Assembly (NCBI GenBank): GCA_958510875.1
Contig: OY294067.1
Coordinates: forward strand, 104,018,010 to 104,082,009
From: Endomychus coccineus
Lineage: Eukaryota > Arthropoda > Insecta > Coleoptera > Endomychidae
DNA length: 64,000 nucleotides
Direction: 5' to 3'
Both the position numbers and the translations under genes were made by a program. Of the stretch, positions 1 through 11,639 are shown piece after piece. Numbering within the stretch: position 1 is the stretch's first letter; each line of letters begins with the position of its first letter. Under the pieces are notes generated by a model that made no database searches, had not been told where the DNA came from, and worked only from the letters and a program-made list of their open reading frames with translations.

Positions 1-31
1 CCCCCTCCTCCTCCTTCGCGCGACCCGCCTT
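1..31 (-). other. Possible next androglobin exon, cut by the window edge
   Basis: A pyrimidine-rich acceptor (CTCTTCCCTAG) is followed on the minus strand by GC-rich sequence in the phase that exon J needs, giving Glu-Gly-Gly-Ser-Arg-Glu-Gly and then Gly codons. The GC content is far above the surrounding AT-rich intron. Only about ten codons are visible, so this is a guess. It could equally be a GGA/GGG simple repeat. Confidence 0.2.
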
Positions 32-35
32 CTAG

Positions 36-488
36 GGAAGAGTTTTCGGACTACAACTTCTTTTTTGTACATTGTTTCGCAAAATAGGTAATTTTCCATC
101 TTATGGAGATTATGTATCTGCTAACATTCTGATACTCAGATTTTTGTACGACTAATAAAAGCCAAGCAGTGAAGGTCCAAAAAATGGCAAAATTTGCAAA
201 CAATGCAAAATTTTTATTCCCTACCACATTCCTTGGCAATAACTCTTCGTTGTTGCATTAGAACTGTTATGATCAATCTTCTAGATAATTCAATTATCAA
301 CAAATTGCATATATAGTGGAAAAAAATAAGTTTTTAATTTTGAAACTTTTTATAATAACAAAGTAACTATAACCTAAAATATTGAATCATCTCTTTCATT
401 TGATTCGACAATTATGGTGCCTCTTATAGCCCAACATCAAGAGAGATTGTAAAAATAACTTTGATGATAATTCAAAAAATCACACTTA
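36..488. other. No gene seen
   Basis: AT-rich sequence without a recognisable exon, repeat or TE motif. A 62-codon minus-strand frame is unremarkable and lacks coding features. Confidence 0.5.
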
Positions 489-1190
489 TTACATTTTCTC
501 ACGCTTCCTAGATACTTTATAAGTGAAGTCGTCATCGTCGTCATCAGCGTCGTCGTTAGAGTAGAGTCCGGTAGATGGGGTCCAATGCTTCCGCGTCCTA
601 GTCATAACCGAAAGATATTCTGTAGCATGACTGGCCGGACCAATCCTTACAAAAGGTTGGTCACTGTAAGCCTGCCGCAGGTTCCTATGCATCATATTTG
701 CGTTTTCCAGGTTTCAATAATTTCAGAAAAGCAACATCTAGTTACTTTCAATAAGGACAAAACCTTGATTTTGCACTACTGCGAATGAATTTGACAAAAC
801 GCAGAGAGCTGAGGGATTTGTTGTTGACACCACCATACACAGAAAGCAAAATGGCTTCTCTGCCTTTAGAAATACTTGCAGCAGTGACATGTGCATTCAG
901 GAATATCTCTGCTCGCTCTGGTGGATCATTCTGGAGATTTGTATAAAGTTTACTTTTCTTAAACTCAAAACTGTTGCAGGTTGTGTCGTATAGGAATGGA
1001 GAACTTGCTCAGCTAAGACGTATTCGCAAGAGGATGAAGAATATAGTGTTCTGTTGTGTCACTTTTCCTAGGTGTTCTGAAGTAGTGAATGAGTGATCAA
1101 TGAGCATCACCAGCAAGTCATTAACTTCACCAACCATCAACACTACACCACATTGTTTTGCTTATTGGACAGTTGTTTGACTGTTCCAGG
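489..1190 (-). pseudogene. Fragment of a PIN-like/GCDTT mobile-element protein
   Basis: Minus-strand translation in shifting frames gives VGEVNDLLVMLI (around 1,110-1,140), then YDTTCNSFEFKKSKLYTNLQ (around 930-990) and a further 60 residues up to a stop near 745. These resemble a widespread uncharacterised invertebrate family, in which I recall a (D)TDLLVLL motif followed by SGCDTTS.F...GK. In RNase/PIN-type proteins, Asp residues in such motifs bind metal; here the Asp-Thr-Asp is already changed. The segment from 695 to 489 ends in an acidic stretch and a stop, as C-termini of this family often do, so it is assigned here and not to androglobin. The element shares its family with those at 16.3 and 50.8 kb. 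Confidence 0.5.
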
Positions 1191-1364
1191 TCTGTCATAA
1201 AAAGTTCAATTAAACGTTCCAAGATAGTCTTATTTGACAAGAAGAATATTTCATGATTCATTCGATATTTCTCTTATTTTATATTTTTAATGCATATTGT
1301 TCACAATATAATGTTCTGCTTCTCTTAAAGAGAATAAATTGCAAGACAAATTTCGATATATTAC

Positions 1365-1522
1365 CATCTAACCATACTCCCAACAGAGCCCTTCTTTCGC
1401 TTTGTTCATACCAGTACAAATCCATATCTGCTACAATTTTGATATAGTCTTTTTCATAATCATCGATTTCTTGTTGTCGCGCTTCACAGTCATCCAAATG
1501 ATCTTGTTCCGTTTTCAGATAC
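1365..1522 (-). CDS. Adgb: Androglobin exon J (C-terminal coiled coil)
   Basis: 158 nt; acceptor TTATCCACAG|G completes an Arg codon from exon I, donor TTAGATG|GTAATA in phase 1. The product, beginning YLKTEQDHLDDCEARQQEID, is charged and heptad-like, fitting the coiled-coil C-terminus of vertebrate androglobin (EERLKLKDEVLDMYKEMQ region). A small exon between I and J cannot be excluded because this part of the family diverges quickly. The next exon must enter with two bases. Confidence 0.75.
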
Positions 1523-2159
1523 CTGTGGATAAGAAAAACTTTGTCGGAAATTGTATTGTGCATTCTTTTCCTTCTGTCTTTCTATAATATAAACAGAAAT
1601 CTAGTGTGATTGGAAATATGAAGAAGACTTCATTCGAAAGTTATAATCTGTCCCAAGTATCATACTCTTGGACTCTTTCAGAGTTGGACTCGATGAAAGG
1701 TTCAGAAAAACCAACTTTGTAAATTTCGTATGTGCTGCGAAAGTACCATCCACGATGTATTCTGAAGAAGTTGCAACTACTTTGACTAATCAAAAATCTC
1801 TCCAAGTTATGAAAGGCTCAACTTCACAACCTATCTTTTTTTTTTGTTACAGAATATAGCAAATATAAATTATCCCTTGAGGAACTATCAGAAAATAATA
1901 ACTACCCGATTTGATCGTATCAGTCATCCAAATGCATGTTGCCAAAATATGTATAATAGTTCACAATTTAATTATGGAAGAGCAAAAATAATGAATAAAG
2001 TATTCACATTTTACATATAAGTTTCTCATAATGCAGCTTCATAAAAATAAATGGAATTTTATATAAAAGTTACTGTTAAATTCTGAGAATGATCACTCCA
2101 AAGTGTATTTCTTATCAATCTATACGGTATGTCTATACATATAATAATCTTTAGACAAA
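1523..2159. other. Intronic, nothing recognised
   Basis: Part of the 3.9-kb intron between exons I and J. AT-rich, no supported gene or repeat boundary. Confidence 0.5.
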
Positions 2160-3620
2160 TAAACGATGGGAGGCATTCAAAATATTAATAAGGAAACCCT
2201 CAAATAGAGTTTTATGACCAGAAAAGAGTACATAAAGTTCGGAGAAAGGAAAACAGTAAATATAACATTATTTAACAACAGAAGATACGACATTGGGAAG
2301 GCTTACAAAGAGGGAAAACATGAACATAGAAAAAAAAATGATTTTTCAGGACCAGCTATTGGAAGTTATCGAGACTACAAGACAATAAGCAACACAAGAA
2401 TATATTTGAAGTCGCGAACAACCATGGTTAGTTTCAGGCAGGGATGGAAATATTATCAGTTGTAAGGAAAAGTTTCGAAATAGATGGGTCGGACACTTCA
2501 AAGAGATATTGTGCTAGCCAATGGAGACCATCACATGGAACACGCGATGTATCAAAAATCAAAATCATGAACAGGTTGCAAGTGCAATATACTACAACTC
2601 AAAAGCAGCAAGTCCTCGGAAAGTAACTAAATATCTGCTGAACTTTGATAAGGAGAAGAAGGTAAGACGATCTGAATTCATACGTTAATGAGTATGGTGG
2701 GGCGGATGAAGATGAATGGCAGGTTAGATTCATCTATTCATCACATAAGAAGAGGGATCCATTGGAATGCAGAAATTATAGAGGTATTGCACTACTATTG
2801 AGATACGATCCAAAATCAATCGTCAACGGTTAAAACAACATTCCGGAGTATAACTAGATAAATCGGATTCAGATTTGGTCGCGAGATCCCCGGAAAAACA
2901 AAGGAATTTGACTTTGACACATATCATTTCTTCAAAGACTTCAATGCAGAATATGATCGTGTGATAAGAACTGAAATATATGCAGCTATGAGTGAGTGAT
3001 CAGATCCAGGACAATTTGATAAGACTGAATAAAATGACGATGTCACAGGTGGCTGCTCTAGTCAAGATTCAGAATGAAAGATGAAGATATATACAGATAC
3101 AGGCATGAGGCAGGGATATTCTCTGGCCTGCGCGCTCATCGATCTGAACAAATCTGTGAGAGACGCTGATTTCAACAATCGAGGCACGATATTCAATGAG
3201 TCGTCAAGTATTGCCATACGCGGACGAACTGGACTTTGTTGCGCGCACTCAACTTAAACCCTGATTATTCCGGTGATGAACTATGAATGTGAATCGTAGA
3301 CGATTAGAATGGCAGATAGGAACCTCCTATTGGTTTTTATAAGGAAGGTTTTGAGAAAAATATTTGGCAATGTCTGGGTGAACGACTTCTGGCTACGAAG
3401 TTGCGAAATTCACAACAGATACAAAGAGCTTGGTGGTCGAGATATAGTCAGTACCATTAGAATCGGATCTTTGAGATGGCAGAACACATCATGACGACCA
3501 ACGAAAGATGTCAGAAGAGACGAGGAGGATTGACTGTTTTACAGCGTTTCGCAAAAGAGAGAGACACTGGGCAGACCACTTATGGTGATGATTTGCCTTT
3601 GATCAATATTATAATCTTTT
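2160..3620 (+). mobile_element. Decayed LINE (RTE/CR1-like reverse transcriptase)
   Basis: Plus-strand translation, broken by many stops and frame shifts, gives DPLECRNYRGIALL (near 2,755-2,800; RT block CxNYRGI.LL), TGMRQGYSLACALIDL (near 3,100-3,150; the RQG..L...LF block), YADELDF-like sequence (3,220-3,240), and VNDFWLRSCEIHNRYKELGG with SLRW (3,375-3,480), the C-terminal region of such elements. These motifs in this order identify a non-LTR retrotransposon relic sense to the plus strand, opposite to the host gene. The ends are not defined. Confidence 0.65.
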
Positions 3621-3930
3621 GTATCATTTTATAAGCAAATAAGAAAATGAAATCAATTAGTAACCTCCACGTTTCCATTAATTTGATACTATATTACGTT
3701 TGAAGAGAATAGAAGAAATGCGAGAATGATTATTCATTATAATATTGACGAGGAGAGATGAAATATTGGAAGCGATCAAGGAATCGGTTGGGATCAAAAA
3801 GAGTATAGCAGATAGAAGACAAGTTTTTGTTGGATTGCATGTTCTGAAGGAGATTAATGAGTCTCAAATTATCGCGAACGGTACCTACCTTTGATGGACA
3901 TATAAAAGTATTACACTGAATTACTAATAT

Positions 3931-5196
3931 ATAGGGTGTTTCGGTAAGAAGGAGAAATATTTTGAGGAGGTATTCTAGACGTCAAAACAACAGAAAGAGC
4001 TTCCATTCTGAGTATTCAAAAATTAATTACAAATAAGTTTTTAAATATCACGAAAACGATTCTAAATTGAACTTTGCTATTCACTATATTACCATGAAAG
4101 GTTTGTTTTGCGATCCAGATAGTTTTGGCCAAATTCAGGTAGCGTGCGTGATACATTTTTTTATGATTTTTTGTTCGGAAAGGATTTCTTCCAAACTAGG
4201 TTTTTGTAGCACCGGCAGCCAATTCTAAAAATAGAAGGTTCTTTATCTAATAGGAGGAACCTTTTCCTAGTAATAATTCAATTTTCCATTTATAAGCGGA
4301 TGAAAAAATTTATTTAAATTATATTTTATCAAATTAATTGCGAAACATGCTTCTTGCCGAATAATGATTGACAGTGTTATTATTATAAATTAGAAAGTGC
4401 TCCTGCTCATAACAACTTTTAAGTTGTTTCATTTTTAGAATTTGCTGCCTATCAAGAAACAACTATCTATTTTTGAAAAAGTCTTGGTCTGCAATTTTTT
4501 TTTGGAGTTGCCAGAACTCACTGGATCGACGGAGAAGTCTTTTCATGCCAGTATAAATACTGCATGCCGCAAAGTTTAATTCAAAATCATTTTCGACATT
4601 TATTTATAAGAACTTTTTTCTTAATTGTGACGAGAGATGGGCAAGTCCGTGATTTTCATGTAGCAGTGATGCATGTAACTTCTTCAGTCATGTCACTATG
4701 ACAAAATAGCAATGATTACTTACCCTCTGTGAGTGAGGACGAGTCAAAGTCTACAGCTTGTCTTACTTGGTCGTCCTGGTTCCACAGTCGCGTCGCCTAT
4801 TTATTCGCTTCTTTCAAGCAATTAGGAACCGGTTTTGAATATTAGCGTGCTGCTATTCCGCTGATATTCGGTTGATTCGGTTTTCTAGGTTATGAAAGTT
4901 TGATGTGATTCAAAGTAGAGTAGGCGTACTAAAGTAATCGTTCCAGTGAAGAGGTTGCGGTCGTAGCGCTCCACACTTGAAAACCCTACAAGGTTCTCCA
5001 TATCACCGTTCTCGCTTGCAGCATCAACTTAAACTCAACGGTCACTGCTACTTCATACAAATCGGAACAGGCTGTGATTGTGACAGTACAGGTGTGGCAA
5101 AATCATAGTTCGTGAATTCGCAACCGACCTTCAATTCTGACCTCTCTAATACATCCTCAAAATGGTTTCCTTTCCTCTCAAAACACCCTGTATATT
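3931..5196. mobile_element. Candidate inverted-repeat element (about 1.27 kb)
   Basis: The left edge reads ATATAGGGTGTTTC and the right edge, in the opposite sense, ATACAGGGTGTTTT. Such CAGGGTGTT ends are common on insect non-autonomous elements. The inside has no coding potential that I can assign. The terminal match is short, so the two ends could belong to different insertions. Confidence 0.35.
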
Positions 5197-5400
5197 CAAG
5201 ACATGCATAGAGCTCGAACTACATCTACTTCTCATTCCACATATTTCATTTCGCCTATAATTTGAGAATTTCCACACTTCCACTAATGCACGCACCGTTG
5301 TCAAATTGAAGTGTGCAATATACATTTCTGATGTAGAAATTCGTATTCACAGTTAATTTAAATTTAACAAAATTTGCTATATACTCAAGAGCGATCGTAC

Positions 5401-5631
5401 CTTCTTTTGATATCAAGTGGGCATGGACAATCTGGACGGTAATACGGTGCCAAATCGAATGGGGGTAATTCCAAATAGTCGGGTTCTGGCTTCTCATTAG
5501 TCCTCGATCCATCATCTAAAAGGGTAGAAACCTGCGACACTGCTTCCAAATTAGTATATGTACTTGGCGGAGCCGTAAAAACTCGCTCATCGCAGAAACA
5601 ACTTTTATTATATCTAAGCAAATATTCGTTT
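5401..5631 (-). CDS. Adgb: Androglobin exon I
   Basis: 231 nt; acceptor CAATTTCAG|A, donor AGAAG|GTACGA, phase 2 at both ends. Joining to exon H gives SQTLR-NEYLLRYNKSCF, which follows the vertebrate SQARLHYLSGF pattern. The rest includes a Thr/Asn-rich spacer and LELPPFDLAPYYRPD, in a part of the family that is poorly conserved. No domain is recognised. Confidence 0.82.
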
Positions 5632-6100
5632 CTGAAATTGAACTATCAGGTTAGAATGAGTAGAATCTGCCTTGTATACGTTAGTCTTAGGGGAGAAGTT
5701 TACATGCAAATTTGAAATTTCAAGAAAAATCGTTAAAACTTGGGCAGGGTATATTTCTCATAATTGCTATCCATAGCTTGTTTGCTGTGATGAAGAAATG
5801 GCGTCCTAGTTAGTTATTTTCACAACAAACTTATTTGGAGAATGTCACTAAATGAGTGTAGCGCTATCGTCGTCAAACCAGGAATATTTAATTTTATCAA
5901 TTGGCAGTTCATTACAAAGTTGCCGATTTAACACAGTTGTTCTATTGAATTGGATTGACTGTCTATACAAGATATTCCGGAACTGCCTAGTAAGAATGAA
6001 ACAGTATCTTCCGTGGCCGGGTGTGTTTCATATAAAATTTCAGATTTGAGCTCTCCATAAAAAGTTATGTCCTTTTAAAAATGCAGCTGAAATGTAGGTT
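5632..6100. other. Intronic, nothing recognised
   Basis: AT-rich sequence between exon I and the LINE relic. The 65-codon plus-strand frame at 5,852-6,049 has no motif. Confidence 0.5.
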
Positions 6101-6109
6101 TCATTATGA

Positions 6110-6850
6110 CCCTACTTGAAATAGTCCGAGGTATGGAGAAGAGCCAAGGTCACATTTATTCCTAAACGGAAAAAAAAAAAACACAACACACCCCAAATCC
6201 ATGCGACCAATCAGTCTCACATCGTTCATCCTAAAAACGGGGGAGACAGCAGCTAACAATTGTATAAGAACAGAAATCTCGAAACGAGTGATCCAGCACC
6301 CACGCCAGCATGCTTACGAAACGGGAAACGGGGAATGCATCAGTGCAAGTGACAGATGAAATCCAGGATGCCCTGGGGAGTAAAGAAAATATAATGTGTG
6401 CCTTTCTAAATATAGAATGAGCTTTTCACAATACATCACTTGAAGCAGTCAGAAGCGGACTAGAAGACAGAGTAGATAGTACGACAATCAGATGGTTGTC
6501 ACAACAGATCTCTACCAGAATACCAGAGACAGAAATAGGGCGAGAAACTATTCAGCACAACTAGAGGATGTCCACAAGGAATATAGGCCTCTCCACTTAT
6601 GTGGAGCTTAATTGTAAACCGACACCTCTACGATCTGACCAACCGGCACATCATTATATTGGTCCGTCAATCAGCTATCATTGCGCTCAATTTCCTCGTA
6701 ATCAGCTTCAAGATGGTCCAGGAATCCTTGGAAAACCTGAAAGAACTAGGAACTCACCTTCAGCTCAGACGTCATTCCTTTTTAACAGCAAAAGATGTAA
6801 ATCACGCTTTATCTGTTTGAGTTCACCTGTTTTCGTACCAATGAGTTCAT
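6110..6850 (+). mobile_element. Decayed LINE (R1/TRAS/Jockey-like reverse transcriptase)
   Basis: Plus-strand frames, after allowing for shifts, read WRRAKVTFIPKRKK, then PISLTSFILKT (block RPISLTSF.LKT.E), HAYETGNGE, and a QLEDVHKE region matching TRGCPQG, followed by SLIVNRHLYDLTNR (6,600-6,645; the family shows LLWSLVVD.LL..L). This is the RT core of an R1/Jockey-group element with many stop codons. It lies in the intron between androglobin exons H and I, in antisense orientation. Confidence 0.7.
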
Positions 6851-7138
6851 ACTAAGGAATACATTAATTTACCAGTTGCTATTATATTAGACAGAAGATG
6901 TAGTCTTGACTCGAATCATTGAACCTCAATAATGGTACCAGAGCTATAATTAATTAACCAAGTGTTCTTCCCTCTGAAGATATTGAGGTTAAATTTCTTG
7001 TAGCAATCAGATACTTGAAAAACCCAAGTTGAGATATATTACTAGGGTTGATTCAAAGAGTACCATTTTAGAAGAAGGTGAGGCAGAACTTATATAATAA
7101 ATCAAAATATATCAAGAATTTTGAAATGGAATACCTAC

Positions 7139-7342
7139 CTTAAGGTCTGTGACTTCTCGTAACGTTCTGGACATGATTCGTACAGAGCCCGTTTCAGTTC
7201 ACGCATCTCTTCCTCTTTTTTTCTGTCTTTGACAATCGAGACCAGGTCTCCTACTTGAACTACAAATTGTACTATGAAAAAAGGTTGGTCGATCACCATT
7301 TCCGCAGATTTCTTTAAACTGGTTCTCTTGAAACTTTCTTTG
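7139..7342 (-). CDS. Adgb: Androglobin exon H
   Basis: 204 nt; acceptor ATTTTCTAG|C completes a Ser codon from exon G, donor CTTAAG|GTAGGT in phase 2. QPFFIVQFVVQVGDLVSIVK then DRKKEEEMRELKRALYESCP and ERYEKSQTLR match the vertebrate pattern KPYWILR.V......FEVKKD(T)ERADEIR.MKQAWE...PGR..K.SQARL. The open frame extends upstream to 7,518, but that part has no family similarity. Other AG dinucleotides nearby give the wrong phase; this acceptor also has the best pyrimidine tract. Confidence 0.88.
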
Positions 7343-7655
7343 CTAGAAAATATTGAATGTTGCGAATGTTTGAGGGTGACAACATGAATTATGTTAATGT
7401 CAATAATGTTACCCAATTTAGGGAAAACGAGCCTGAAGAGAATATTTTCTCTCGTGTCGCAACGTCCTAAACGGGCTTCAACTACGGAAGAGTCACCACC
7501 TGAATTCAAATATCGCACTTACATTGAACAGGAATCGCATAAACATTACTTAAAATTTAACGAAAACAGTCTTACTCTATTAGACAATATCGTATGGGAA
7601 ACATGAGAGGATTAGCATCTTCCGAAGAGTTTGCAGAACAACAACATTATCGTGG
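7343..7655. other. Intronic, nothing recognised
   Basis: Upstream side of exon H. Open frames on both strands here (to 7,518 minus and 7,606 plus) show no family similarity. Confidence 0.45.
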
Positions 7656-7659
7656 ATTC

Positions 7660-8180
7660 AAGGTACCATTTTGGAGGTAAAGTATACAAAATTTTATCGT
7701 GATCGATACTCATCTGTTTTGAGGGGTGGGAATGGAAGATGGGGTAATTTTTCGGAATATTATATAGAAAGTGACTTTCCTCCAGTTTGGAAGGTCAAAT
7801 GTCAAACATTTCATCAAGATCGATACCTGTTTGCTTTAAGGGGTTGGAAAGAGAGGTAGGGTACTTGTCCCAAGTTTCATTTGGAGAGTAACTTTCCCTT
7901 TTGGTTTGCAAGTGAAGTGTTCAAAATTAGGTCGGCAACAATAATTATCTGCAATAAAGGGTAGAAAAGCGGGATGAGTAATATATTCGAAATCATGTTT
8001 TGGATATCATGTTGCATTATTTCATAAAGATGACCCCTTGTCTGCTATAAGGGGTAGAAAACTGATTAGGGGTAGTTTTTATAGTTTCAAGTAGAAAGTG
8101 AGTTACCTCTTGTTTTGAAGGTCAATTATTCAACATTTTATCAAGATCGATTGTTGTTTGCTTTAAGGGGTGAGAAGGGT
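7660..8180 (+). repeat. Degenerate tandem repeat, unit about 110-125 bp
   Basis: A segment reading approximately GGTCAA.....CATTTTATCAAGATCGAT, then CTGTTTGCTTTAAGGGGT and AGTNNCTTTCC, recurs near 7,670, 7,790, 7,905, 8,010 and 8,120 with many differences. It resembles an old minisatellite. The unit length varies by indels. Confidence 0.6.
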
Positions 8181-8599
8181 GCTTAAGACTTATTGCAATA
8201 TTTCCTTTGTAATACATATAACGACGGGAGTAGAGGGAATTTGATATGACAGAAGAAAAATGAAATATCTCATTCATCAATTAAGTGTTCACTTTGCCCG
8301 AAATTTGCCGCAATACACTCACACATTATCATTCAGCTCGGAAAGTGCGCGAGACCTTCGGAATATAGATAATAAAAGTTATATACATCATTTCAAATTT
8401 TTGTGGATAGAGAGATAACTAGCTCAAAGATGATGGTGATAAGATTTCCATCTTGTGAAACGTGGGGTGCCAAAAATAAACAATACAATTTACTGTCTTC
8501 CAGTTTGAATGGCTCTCAAATAAACTTTCCTCTCCACAATTCTTAAGAACAGGACCTTGATGAAGATAACTGTGTTTCTCAAATTGTATTATCACATAC

Positions 8600-11015
8600 C
8601 TTCCTTCCCTTGCAGATACTCGAGATGTCGATCCAGACAGATTAGTTGGACTACCAATAAGTTCTTGTAATTTCAAACTCTCTACAACTTCCCACTCAGA
8701 CTTAGTTAGAGGCCAAGATGCATCTAAAACGGTTGCCTCCAAGGAATATGGTATACCGAAGAGATTCTGCTCAATTTCCTTACTTTTCACACTTTCTCGA
8801 GTGGATTTCCGATGTATGCTTTTCCTGCTTCCTCTTTCACTATTCCTCCTCTTCCTACTGAGTTCCTGGGATGATCTTTGAAATTCACTGGTGTTTTTCG
8901 TGCTAGAGTTTTCGCCATCTCGTTGAATACCTTCTTCAGATATTTGAAGAGATGGTTCTGGAGGCTTGAAATAGTTCAAGATTGATGCTGGCAGTACCAG
9001 ATTCCTTTTACCAGACACTTCGAAGACCGTATTGCCTTCTGGATCAAGCAGTTTTAAAAGAATCATAACATCTTCATAAGAAGATGAAAATCGTACTGTG
9101 AATAGAGAACTTTCTTGCACATAAAGTAGATATCGACAAATAATATTGTCTACGTTTGGCATATAATTATCCATGATAGAGTTCGTAGAAATGTTCAAAT
9201 CAGGAACGGAGTAAGTATTCCTCGTTGTCTTGCGGGATATGAAAACTAGTTTCCAATTCACCGGTTTTACAACATCCCTCCAACCGTAGCAAATTACCGT
9301 GTAGCCAAACTCATTCGGGGTGTACGTATAATCAACTGGTTCGTTAGTGACTCTAAAGCATTCCTCCGAAGTATCATTGTCAATTACACGTACCACAAAC
9401 TCTTCCAAATTACAAAATAAAGATATCTTGATAGTTACTATTGAATAACAAAAGAATTTGTATCTACATGTAGCTATCCAATTGTCTGAGCCTTCGTTTG
9501 TTAGGCCCATGAAATGTTGTATTTTCACGTCCCATTCCAAATCTGTATGAAGAGCAAACGATTCGATAACGGACTCAACGAGCGGCATTTCGAAGAAGTT
9601 CCTTAATATGCTTCCAATCCCAGTTGAACGTTTTTCTACCGAAAATATGAAGTTGTATAATGATTTTAAACGTTCGAAAAGAGCCATGTGTTTCTTGTTT
9701 GTAGGGGAATGTTTTGCTCTCATTGATCTTATTCGCACCGATTTCATGAACTTAACTATCACTGCACCAGCTTTTTGATAAGCAAATTTATCCTGTTCAT
9801 TCCGCAATTCAAGATCGACTGTTCGGTACATTTTTAATTTGGGCGGTATCTTAGATCTGATGCTAGTATCCGTGAAAAGAACCCGCAAGGCACTCACGGT
9901 TTCTTCTACAGGATATTTTTCGGCCTGTTCCAAGAAGTCAATGACAGCATCTATGAACGATGAATGTACTCCAGCCAACTGTTTCTTTGTGAGTTGAATA
10001 TCTTCAGCGTTTGGCTTATACGAATTGTAGTATGCTCGTAAATTTTGAGAAAATTCTTTATCACCAAATGCATTCACCAATTCTCCGAAGCGCATGGAAA
10101 TATCATTGCACATCTTGGTTATCCTTTGCGGTTGTTCTCTCATATTGTCTACAATTTCTTCGAAACAACCCAAGTTGAAAGGCGTATCTGAAAGCATTGT
10201 GAGACAGAACGACGAACTACTTTTGATCCAGAACCTGTAAATTATCCGCCCGGGTTCCAAATCGAGCAATAGCGAACCACTCCCTCTAGTGGTTATAAAT
10301 GATACTATTTCACCAGCATGTTCCCCTTCCCAATGGTACTTTTCAACGATGAGATGTGAAAAAGTGGTTTCAGCATGCACTCGGGCTCTATCAACGTTCA
10401 ATAGCTTCGGTTTGGGAATGTCATCTATATCCAAATAACCGAAAGTAGCCTCATAGTCAGCGTAGAAATCATATTTCGAAGGATCCTTGATGTCTTCGTA
10501 CGGTAGTACACGTTTGATGTCTCCAGTTTGGGTTAAATTCACTACAACCATTTTCCAATCCAGAGAATCTACGAAAAAGTACAATGGACAGTTTCGTGAT
10601 TTACGTAGTTGATTGTTCCATTGGAAAGTTTTCCATTCCCGTTTCCTTGCACCTTTACCTTTACCTCCGCCTCCTTTTTGAGCGTACTCAATGAGAGGTA
10701 CGTCTGATATTCGTGCCTTGTTCTTGAAACACGATGGTTTGAAGAAGGCGTAATACGAAGAGATGTGCTGCGCCATATCTTCAAATTTGATCCATAAACT
10801 AGGATCGGGGGGCAAAGGAATAGTTTTTTTTCTTTTGCTTTTCGAGCTTTTCGAGCTTTTCGAGCTTTTCTTCGAACCTTTCGAGCTTTTCTTCGAACCC
10901 TCCGAACTTTTCGAGCTTTTCTTCGAACTTTTAGAGCTTTTCTTAGAACTTGAACCTTTGGAGCTTCCTTTTGAACCGGATTTCTTACCGCCTTTCGTTG
11001 AACCTTTTTTGCTTC
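8600..11015 (-). CDS. Adgb: Androglobin exon G (permuted globin, IQ-like segment, C-terminal beta-rich region)
   Basis: 2,416 nt, the largest exon; acceptor GATTACAG|GAAGC, donor GGAAG|GTATGT (phase 2). Parts in order: a Lys/Ser/Gly run of about 65 residues (11,015-10,820); DPSLWIKFEDMAQHISSYYA, like vertebrate WLDFEDFCVCFQNIYIF; YFFVDSLDWKMVVVNL; permuted globin helices C-H (about 10,250-9,840); IQ-like AGAVIVKFMKSVRIRSM (9,721-9,775), which lacks the usual Gln; helices A-B (about 9,710-9,560); a beta-rich region; a Ser/Arg-rich patch (8,780-8,940); and SWPLTKSEWEVVESLK (about 8,700), a strong family signature. The predicted F-helix (EFSQNLRAYYNSYKP, near 10,020-10,070) has no histidine, and the E7 region shows no clear Gln, so haem binding is uncertain. 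An 868-codon frame starts at 11,025, but its ATG is 10 nt inside the intron and is not the start. Confidence 0.93.
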
Positions 11016-11639
11016 CTGTAATCAAAATGCTTATTAGATTTCTGACTCACTGTTAAATTTGATAGTTGAGCATTCTGAACATTCATGTGCTGATCGAAAT
11101 TCATAAAGCTGAAGAAAGTTATCTCGTTGATATCCATCCAATGGATATTATGCTTATCTGATTTTGAGATTTTTATAATGAATCAATCTCTTGCCGATTT
11201 TGGATGTATTAAAATTTTCACATCTTCTTAAAATCCTCACAAAACTTTTTTGGGAGATTTATTGTGATCTACATAAAAAACACGTTTCTGATAATTAGGA
11301 ATATAGAGAGTCGAATTGTGACTTTTCATCCCAATTTTAGATTGTCTAAGTGCTGCTTATAAAAATATGATTTTGACAAATGAATTGGGCAATGTGAATA
11401 ACAACGGTCATTCCATTTCGTGAAAATTTGGTTGCTTCTAACAATTTTCTGATAAATATATAGTTTACAGGTTGAGCTCATTTTATAGTATCATTCATAT
11501 CTGAAAACGGGTTATTACGACCATATTACTTTAATGATAATTGTTCGACTGTGCAAACCAGAAAGAAATTGGTTCAGTAAACCTAGTTAAAGATATCACA
11601 TAGCACTATACACTATAGCATTATCAATAACAAGCCTTT

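Noticed and set aside
489..695. Last exon of androglobin (acidic tail, basic end, stop)
   Set aside because: No acceptor gives the phase that exon J needs except a weak one at an internal site, and the adjacent 745-1,190 sequence belongs to a mobile-element protein family whose C-termini are acidic.
8419..11025. A stand-alone 868-residue protein gene
   Set aside because: The first ATG lies in the intron upstream of the acceptor, the last 60 codons lie beyond a strong donor (GGAAG|GTATGT), and both sides join other androglobin exons in phase.
10763..11056. Plus-strand Phe/Leu/Glu-rich ORF
   Set aside because: It is the antisense of the Lys/Ser repeat in exon G. The same explains the plus-strand frames at 30,341-30,550 and 41,066-41,455.
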